Assembly: GCA_963556255.1 (NCBI GenBank)
Contig: OY744612.1
Span: 24,085,692 to 24,149,691, forward strand
Reading direction: 5' to 3'
DNA: 64,000 nt
Source of the DNA: Allolobophora icterica
Taxonomy: Eukaryota; Annelida; Clitellata; Crassiclitellata; Lumbricidae
Part shown: positions 56,482 through 64,000 of the stretch, in pieces
Layout: the number at the start of each line of letters is the position of its first letter
How positions within the stretch are numbered: the first letter of the stretch is position 1
Program-made: the position numbers and the translations under genes
Notes under the pieces: model-generated
What the model was told of the DNA's origin: nothing
Seen by the model: only the letters and a program-made list of their open reading frames with translations
Database searches by the model: none

Positions 56482-59400
56482 ATGGCTGACCGTAAAATCC
56501 TGGAGGAGTTTCCTCCGAACGGAGACGTTCAACTGTGTTCTAGCGAAAAAATATTTCTGGCAGAACCGGTAAGTAATCCTTTTTCTCCGTTACCCATATC
56601 TTTGGCCAGAACGAGCGTTAGACCACAGAAAAGCACAAAGGAGACTGGATCAATCCCGTATTCCACCATGTGCGTGCCGGGCGCATTAGGTCGATCGATG
56701 CAGATATCCCAAACATGTCCCAGTGTTTACGAAAACTAACGGTTTTTATTAACGCGTGTATATTTGTAAATTTCTGTGTTCTGGTTCATTTACAGTATTG
56801 GATAATGCATAGTTAGACGAACATTATGACAATTAGCGTTTGACATATTGTGTGTGTAGCACTGTTGTGAATTTTGTTTCTTTTTCACTGCATTCGGACG
56901 CAATGATAGGCCTATGACCTAAGATCTTTGCTATGACTGTCTTTCATTATATTATTTTTTTAAATAATAATTTTTTAATAATATTATTGTCAATTTTTTA
57001 ATAATAATAATGATATATTAAGTACGTATGAATATGATCCCACAGAAAATTATCTGGAGAATAAAATATTATTGCGGAAATTAAAGGCGAATTCATCGTT
57101 TCCACCTACCCAACAGGTCCTGACGCAAACTGTTTTCCACACTCAAGTGGATGATGCGATTCAGCCTATTCGCCACTGTACCTACATCATAGGGGCGGAC
57201 AAGACCGAACTGAAGGTCTCCGTCGAGGACGAACGGGGTCCTCCATCATCAAGGAGTTCGACGCCGGGTGATATCGAGGATGAGGATGACCCATGGTCAC
57301 TGCCGCAGCTGAAGGATACGAGGCCCAAGTGGAGTGGTGGGTAGTTTGTGTAATAAACAGTGATGAGAGTTCTGAAGGAAGCATACATGGTACAATGTTT
57401 AACCATTTATTAGTTCCGTTAACCCCAAACGTGTCCTGCAACGCTTCCATCTGTCCTTTCCGGTACGCTACTCTAGCGCCTTTTCACATTACATCAGAAC
57501 TTTACACATGGCATTTTCATCTTGCTTTATTCTGTTGTTTTTTCGATATTTTACCAAAAATGTTGTTCTGGTCGTTATTATTTTTATTATTAATTCATGA
57601 AAAAGATATAGGGTCTACGTGTATGCACACTTTTGTGCGGAATATTATAAGGTCTGGACATGAACTAGGGCCTATACTGTATAATTAGACCTATATATGC
57701 TACACCCTCCAGCTATCAATTCCACCGCACATAGTTCTACAGATTTCTCATCAACGCTGATTAAAGCATAATTATTTCCTACACGTACAAATTAATTATC
57801 CAATGATGTTTAACAGTTGTTCTTGATTTGAAAATCAATGTTTCGAGGCGAAGCGAAGCTCGCGTGGGATTCAGGTTGTTATAATATTACCCACGCTATG
57901 TCGACGCAATAGGCCTATATATCGAATCAAGTCCGCAGCAAGCTTGTTTCTTCCGTTCCGGTGCCAGGTCAGAATCCGGTGGAAATCAAGCCGAGCAGTT
58001 TGGTGATACGTTGTAATAAATCGGCGGTGTTGTTCGTGGAGTGGCGCAGGGCCGGCGATGCCGGGGGGGGGGGGTCGAGGGGACAAGGCCTCCAGTGCCG
58101 TCCACCTTTAACAGTGGGGGGACACGTAGTATTCAATTGTCCTCCGAATTTTTAAGAAACACCAAAAAGGTCAAAAAATTGTTTTTTTTACCTCTTTTGA
58201 CCAGAGACCAGATCAGTTCAAAAGTACCCCACCCCCGCCCAACCTGTCAAACAAGATCGCTGCCTCTGCGCAGAAGTAAAGCCAGAGGATATATCTTGAA
58301 GAGTTCCATTTTCAGTCGTTAGTGGAAAACTGCAGAGCTGGCAAGCGCAGGAAAGGTGAGATTGATAGATAAAAGAAAGGGATGCGCGAACTGGCGGATA
58401 CAGGACATTTGCAGATGTGCTGATAAAACAAATCAAACAGTTTCTACCGGTTATTAAACGACAATTTTTCTGACTTGAACATTGAAGAATATTCGAAATT
58501 TCTTATTGAGAAGTGGCAGCATAGCACTTTGGACGATCCTCCGCCTTCCAATTCTTCTCGCCCTGAACGACACCCGCCTTAACAGCTGCTCTGCCTCTTT
58601 TCTTCTTGTCGACCCTCTGGTAACCGGACTCATTTTGGACTGCTCTTTGGAAAACCCCTCAGATTTGACTCGGCGCTCGTGTATGAGCTGGTGCCCTGCG
58701 CTTCAGGCACGTAGGCTAACTAGGATTTTTCGTTTGGGGGGCTTAAGCCTTGAACATGGCAACATTTATACAGTGTTCATACGAATTTTAGCCGTAAGCA
58801 TACAACGGCTTGACTTGTTTGGGGGGGCTTCAACTTCGTTTGGGCCCCCAAGCCCAACGCTAGATACGTCTCTGCTGCGCTTGACCTTCGAGTGGCGCCT
58901 TACACGTTCGGAGATTACGATGCGATTACGACTTCACCTATTTCAAATTGCCTTATTCGAGAAAATGGTAATCGCATCTGTTTCAGTAAGATGTAAGGTT
59001 TTGAAGAGCTGTTAGATTTAGCATTGGCTGAGGTTATCGGCGCTATTAACTTATCATTCCTGACCCGATGCGGTTTACCTTCCTGCCAAAGCCAGATGGG
59101 GGTGGAATGGGATCTTTTGGAGCGAGTGGCCGAGTGACGCGGGAAGACAATCTCGTCCCCATCCCCGCCCCGCAACAAGTAAGTCTTCGCTATCCCCGCC
59201 CCGCAACTGGTAAGTCTTCGCTATCCCCGCCCCCAGAGCGTCTGATTTAAGGCGATCGATCGATCGCTCTCCTTGGTCGCTCGCCTAGCAAAGATACCGG
59301 CGAGCGATTTACCGCTCGCCTAGCCGAAGGCTTCTGACTGTCGGTGACAGTCGTTCGTCGCTCGCTGAGTTTGAGTTAGACTCCAAGACGATAGACGAAC

Positions 59401-62400
59401 CTGCCATGGAGCCAGATCATTATTTATTTAACTAATTGAGATTACTTTAATTCACTTACATGCGGCAGCGGTGAATGCGTGTCGTGACCTGTTCTAATTA
59501 CTGCTGAATTACTAATTAATTCAGCAGTAATTCTAATTAGGCTACTACTGAATAATCCCTTAAAGTAAGTAAGTGATCGTGCAAAAAGGAAAGGATACAC
59601 TAATATATTCAGACAGACAGAGGGAGAGGAAGACATTTAGGCAGTCAGTCCAATAGTCACTACTGATCACTCCAATTTCGTGCAATATGATTGGCCATAG
59701 CAATACGGCCAACACCTCACATCAATCGTAATATCACCAATTTCGGAAATTATTTTAAACAACAATGGCGGTGAAGATCAGCAAGTCGAATAATAATGTA
59801 CAGTTGAGCACATATCTGTCATGGAAATTAGGGCTCGATGTAGTCGAAATAGAAATCGTTCGATGTTGATGTAGTCGAAATATAAAACCGTCGGACTGTG
59901 AACGAAATTTACTGCAAGTCCTGCAAAATGTACGCCGATAAAAATCGAATGGATAGCCGGCTGAAAGGTCAAATTAAAAATGAGTGTTCAACGTATGCCG
60001 ATTTCACGTTGTGAAATCAGCCGTCACACGTCATCTTACGTCAATGGTAGGTTTCTAGTGAATGTTCATTCATTCATTCTGAGAATTTATAAAGCCCCTC
60101 TTCTAGAGACCTACTCAGATAACGGAAATGAATTGAGATGGAACTACTATAATTTTTCAGCTATAAAAATTTACGAATACAATAGGCCTACACAAATAAA
60201 AATAAAAATCGCTGTACGCAAAATCTCCCGAGGTCGACCGCTCATCGCTCGCCTAGTCGATTCAGCGCGATCGATTTTCAACTCGCCTACTATTTTCAAA
60301 TCAGACGCGCTGCCCGCCCCGCAACAAGTAAGTCTTCGCTATCCCCGCCCCGCAACAGGTAAGTCGTCGCTATCCCCGCCCCGCAACAAGTAAGTCTTCG
60401 CCATCCCCGCCTCAAGCCCGCAGGTTTTATCCCCACAGGACTACATCACAGTCCCCGCAAAAAGTTTACCAATTAACATTTTAAAAAGCAATTGTTATCT
60501 TCCAAAGCTGTTTGTATTGCAGATTGAATTAATAAAACAAACATATAAAAACAGATTATCTTATCCAAAGTTTGCTTTAAACAAGCAAGTCCTGACTATT
60601 TCTGACTAGTTAATAGCTTCAGGAAATAAATAATCTCCCATCTCAACGTCACCTGGACTAGATTTGAGACTACTTGTAGCTCTAAGAATGACTAATGACT
60701 ACGTTAGAAAGTAAATCGGAATTTCATATAATACAATTTAAGTTATTGGAGTTTTTTGACTAGGCCTTTTAGTCATTTCTGCTTGTTTAGTCCATGTAGG
60801 AATAGCTGATCATAGACCGATTCCTTACTAAGCTGAGGAGTGCGTCAATCCTCTATAGTGCACCCTGCTATTGAAAACACCCTCTCAGACAATGTATCTG
60901 TGGCAGGAATAGTTTTTCTGAAGTTCTGACTCAGAACTTCCGAATCAGAAGTTCAGATTTCAGAACAACTAGCTTTATACAACTGCTACTTAGTCAGAAG
61001 TTCTGACTACGTAGCCGCTATCAACAGTTATGTTGTCTCGGTCCATTGAGCACATAAAGTTTAATGTAAACTGTAAAAACTTGTTACCATTACCGCTGTT
61101 TTATCACCGGATCATTCTCCATTACCGCGGTATTGCCTGGATGGTAAACCCATTACTGTGGTAAAACTGCCATTGCTGTCCCCATTACTATGTTATTTAC
61201 GCGGTTACCATGGTTTTACCGCGGGAAAAATTACCGCGCCGCTCTCTAGGGGCCAATTAAGGCTGGTGAAGAAAGGACATTGAAAAATGGCGACTAATGT
61301 GTGAACATTCATGTAAAATTGCACTTCTATGTACTTCTATGCTGTGCTGTCTCAAAGGTTTCCGCTTTTCACTTTCTCGTCTAGCGTGTGTGATCTAGGA
61401 GTGACCCTTGACAATTCTCTCACCTTCACTGAACACATTTCCAAACTCACTCGCACTTTCTATTTTCACCTAAGGCGCCTTAGAGCTATCCGTCGCTCTC
61501 TCTCATCTCCAATTTTCACTTCAATTGTCCATGCATTTGTCTGCTCTAGACTTGACTACTGCAATTCCCTCCTCATTGGTCTTCCTAAAGTCCGTCTTGC
61601 TCCTCTTCAGTCTGTTCTCAATGCTCCTGCTAGATTAATTGCCCATATCACCACCTTTATGGCAGAAGAACTCCACTGGCTCCCGCTTTCTGCCCGCATC
61701 CAATTTAAGGTCCTCATCCTTGTCTCTAAAGCTCAACTTGGTTTCGCTCCAAAATATTTATGTGACTTAATTCATTGCCCTCACTCTGCTGCTTCTCGTC
61801 GTCCTCTTTGTTCATCTGACCGTTTTGACCTCCTCGTTCCCCGGGTCAGGACTTCTCTGGCTCAATCTAGGTCTTTTGCCTCCATTGGCCCTGCTCTTTG
61901 GAATGAGCTTCCTCCGTTCGTTCGTTCCTGTATTCTCTCAGGTGACGTCTCTTCTTCTTTTACCTTTCTTAAAACTTGCTTTTTCCCTCGGGGTCTCTCG
62001 CACTGGGAGCGCTTCTGAATGGCCCTCCCGCTAGAAGCGCTTTATAAATATCCAAATACAATACAGTACAATACAATACATCATCATCATCACCACCACC
62101 ACTGCCACTACCATCAACACTATTGTCATCACCATAACCAGATAACGGATAATCGATATATACATAATTATGTATGTATCAAATCAGTGGCATACTCCTC
62201 TCCAGAGCGTTGCCATTTCCACCATGTATAGCCAGCCGTCTATTCTGGGCTCTTCTCCAGGCCAGAGTATATATAATATTATGTATATATAATATATATA
62301 TATATATATATACTGTATATATATATATATATAATATGAGTTATCTTCAATGGACGCGCCGCATGAGTGCTACACACTTAATTAGTGTACATTAATTTAG

Positions 62401-64000
62401 CTGTGCATATTGGCGAGATGAGATTTGTGATTGGATGCTGTGAGTGATGGTGGAAGAAGAGGAAATTACTAGGAAATGCATTCCAGTGGGAATTAGTTTG
62501 AGCTTGCCAGTGTGGAGATTCCCTCCTGCAGATTCTGCCTTGCACTGTATGTGTATGCATGTAAATGTACTTACCTACGTACCTATGTATAAATGTACCT
62601 GGCTATTTATATAGCACTAGTATGGTCAGTGTATTCGTTTTATGGCTGCACTTGCTCGGAGAGCTGTTGGAACAGAAGTTACGCTGAAACAGCGTTCTGT
62701 CCTGGCAGGGTCTGGAACCATGTTGGACTGCCAACCCAAAGGCTGACAGTCCAGCATGGTAACCGCTAAAGCATCATGCGCCCTCGATGATGAAACATGC
62801 AATACTGCAGTTCCAGTGTATTTCAAAATGCTTACATGTTTATAGGTAGCTGTAGTTGTAAAGTTATTGAGCTGCTTCTTCTAGTCTCTTTTAGAACAGT
62901 TCTTGTGGTAAAGATTTTTTGTTTAAAAACTTACATTTGTTCTGAAGATCTGTCTGCCGCTCAGAAGTTCTACCGTGTGTCTGTGCAGTGGATTGGGAAG
63001 TGTCTGGCACTTCTGATGCTCCTTTACTTTTTCGTCTGTTCCCTTGACCTACTCAGCTCCGCATTCCGGCTGGTTGGTGGAAAAACAGCAGGTACCAATC
63101 TCCTTAATATACAAGCATTTAAGAAGCACGCAGAGAGAATCTCTGTATAGGAAATCAAATGTTTTCATGACTCCTGCATTGTGACCAAGTGCTGGTGCAT
63201 TGCGCTTTGTGTATTATAATAGTGGTGCTATAGAAATTATTTGATTAATTATATTTAATTATATTACATTATATTACATTATATTAAAGTTTTGAGATGA
63301 AATGTGCTGAATAAATGATGATGTAGAATTAGCAACAAACAAATAAATGAACGTCTAGACTACTGCTGTAGTTAGTAACTTTTATTACTGTATTATTTAT
63401 AATTGTTATTATTGTGTTAATATCCAAAATAAGTCATTAGTTAAAAGGCAACAAGCAATTGCTTCACTATATGCCACAACATTGCAATGATGGTGGTCGA
63501 GGTTCGTCCTGCATGTTTCATATTACATAGCAAGTTCCGAACCAGTCAGACAAGTTCTCAACCAGTCATAAAATACTCAACCATTAAAAATGTTTGCCTC
63601 CATAAAAAACATGCTCAGCCAATCAAGAAAGATGCCAATCAAAGGAAATGCTCAACCATTCAAAGAAGTGCTTGACTGATAAAACACTCCTCAACCACGC
63701 AACCACTGTAGAGATCAGCAATATACCACCCTGGAGCCTCCATATATATCTTAAGCCATGACAAATATATGGATCAGGACACTTAATATAGCACATTTTT
63801 TATTACCTCACAAATGTGCTGTATTATACTAAATACTGCATCACAGTGAGATTGTGTTATAGAAAAGTGTTGTGGCATAAAGCAAGCAATCAGACAATTT
63901 GCAGCTGATAGTGTTCGTTGGTTTCATTCATTTGTTGTGGTTTTAGGAACTGCATTGTCAGACTCCACACTACTGAAAAATCCGATCGCTGGTCTGATGA
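56482..64000 (+). CDS. SLC34A-like: SLC34-family sodium-phosphate cotransporter (partial, 5' end)
   Basis: NaPi-II transporters import phosphate with sodium at the apical plasma membrane. Four exons are in the window with matching phases: 56,482-56,568 (MADRKILEEFPPNGD...); 57,117-57,336 (cytosolic N-terminus ending DPWSLPQLKDTRPKWS); 62,948-63,091 (first membrane segment CLALLMLLYFFVCSLDLLSSAF and RLVGGKTAG); and 63,947 to the right edge (STLLKNPIAGLM). The DPW.LP.LK.T.PKWS motif, the CSLDLLSSAF...LVGGK segment and the NP(I/V)AGL start of the transport core are diagnostic of SLC34. The QSSS re-entrant motifs lie beyond the edge. The start ATG follows an acceptor by three bases. Intron 2 (5.6 kb) is full of repeats. 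Which SLC34 paralogue it is cannot be told. Confidence 0.9.
57880..58340 (+). repeat. SINE-D-like dispersed repeat in SLC34 intron 2
   Basis: ATCGAATCAAGTCCGC...CCGTTCCGGTGCCAGGTCAG and later GACCAGATCAGTTCAAAAG plus CCTGTCAAACAAGATCGC correspond to the order seen at 53.6-54.0 kb. Confidence 0.6.
58525..58930 (+). repeat. SINE-C copy interrupted near its 3' end
   Basis: The body matches other SINE-C copies (GATCCTCCGCCTTCCAATTC, ACACCCGCCTTAACAGCTGC). The 3' end CTTCGAGTGGCGCCTTACAC appears only after about 160 bp of foreign sequence (about 58,705-58,862) bounded by TTTGGGGGGCTT / GTTTGGGGGGGCTT words. Confidence 0.7.
59155..59240. repeat. ~32-bp GC-rich minisatellite, array 1
   Basis: Units CCCCGCCCCGCAACWRGTAA followed by GTCTTCGCTAT, repeated about twice. 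Each contains a splice-donor-like RGTAAGT. A second array lies at 60,315-60,415. Confidence 0.8.
59241..60062. other. intronic spacer, nothing recognised
   Basis: Contains CGATCG-rich words near 59,250-59,330 and an AATTACTGCTGAATTA inverted pair near 59,498-59,530. No exon recognised. Confidence 0.4.
60063..60125 (-). repeat. L2-like LINE 3' tail in SLC34 intron 2
   Basis: CATT repeats then TTTATAAAGCCCCTCTTCTA...CTACTCAGA, the reverse complement of the LINE end. Confidence 0.65.
60315..60415. repeat. ~32-bp GC-rich minisatellite, array 2
   Basis: Three units CCCCGCCCCGCAACARGTAA + GTCKTCGCTAT, near-identical to the array 1.1 kb to the left. Confidence 0.82.
60824..60889 (-). pseudogene. 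hAT transposase dimerisation-domain relic
   Basis: Minus-strand translation reads SERVFSIAGCTIED, an in-frame stop, then RTPQLSK. This is the hAT C-terminal dimerisation motif (SERxFS.AG..). The stop and the lack of a surrounding open frame show that it is dead. Accompanying TTACCGCGGTA-like words at about 61,085-61,235 may be subterminal repeats of the same element. Confidence 0.8.
61329..62085 (+). mobile_element. L2-like LINE 3' fragment with ORF2 C-terminus
   Basis: An open frame to 62,018 encodes the post-catalytic part of reverse transcriptase: DLGVTLDNSLTFTEHI, SIVHAFVCSRLDYCNSLLIG, LHWLPLSARIQFKVLILVSK and GLSHWERF at the end. It is followed by GGGAGCGCTTCTGA...TAGAAGCGCTTTATAAAT and a tail of ATACA units. 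The YADD region is missing (5' truncation). The same family as 30,185-30,675. Confidence 0.88.
62265..62340. repeat. (TA)n-rich repeat
   Basis: Short TA tracts interrupted by TACTG and ATAATAT. Confidence 0.85.
62690..62792 (-). repeat. tRNA-like SINE head, related to SINE-A
   Basis: Minus strand reads GAGGGCGCATGATGCTTTAGCGGTTACCATG (quoted as a landmark), GGACTGTCAG and GGTTCCAGACCC, with box A- and box B-like words. No matching tail recognised. Confidence 0.5.
63540..63705. repeat. degenerate ~22-bp minisatellite in SLC34 intron 3
   Basis: Seven or so diverged units built on CTCAACCATTCAAA/CTCAACCAGTCA...ATG. Confidence 0.6.

Noticed and set aside
58041..58322. 93-codon plus-strand frame as an SLC34 exon
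   Set aside because: It overlaps dispersed repeat sequence; SLC34 exons 2 and 3 already join in phase 1 and in family order without it.

Overview
This is nuclear DNA of an animal, most likely a marine invertebrate. Genes are split by spliced introns, intergenic space is packed with microsatellites, and the window holds several SINE-like families, CR1/L2-type LINE fragments and many small hAT-type elements. Five genes with clear animal orthologues or families can be read. Frequent AGGCCTA-type words and the repeat types would suit an echinoderm, hemichordate or similar deuterostome, but I cannot name the species.

Layout. 1-16.9 kb: simple-sequence repeats (CATA, GACC, GACT, AAT, TAG/AAG, TA, AGAC/TCTG, GAG), a 1.3-kb foldback element, SINE and MITE copies, and a minus-strand LINE endonuclease relic; no convincing exon. 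16.9-18.5 kb: the last two coding exons of a SOCS7-like gene (+), with a LINE reverse-transcriptase fragment starting almost at its stop codon. 21.4-23.5 kb: a single-exon GT61-family glycosyltransferase (-). 26.8-31.7 kb: CFAP410/C21orf2 (-), six coding exons. 34.5-48.7 kb: CDK5RAP3 (+), fourteen coding exons giving 513 residues. 56.5 kb to the right edge: the first four coding exons of an SLC34 sodium-phosphate cotransporter (+), truncated by the window.

The genes do not form an operon. They serve separate jobs: ubiquitin-linked signalling (SOCS), glycosylation, cilia (CFAP410), ER protein UFMylation (CDK5RAP3) and phosphate uptake (SLC34). CFAP410 and CDK5RAP3 are divergent, with 2.7 kb of repeat-rich DNA between their start codons.

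The most distinctive part of the window is its mobile DNA. Seven non-autonomous or relic elements can be delimited to the base by inverted ends plus 8-9 bp target-site duplications. A 776-bp palindrome built from two inverted mariner/IS630-type transposase ends sits in a CDK5RAP3 intron. Several insertions are nested, which gives a readable relative chronology.
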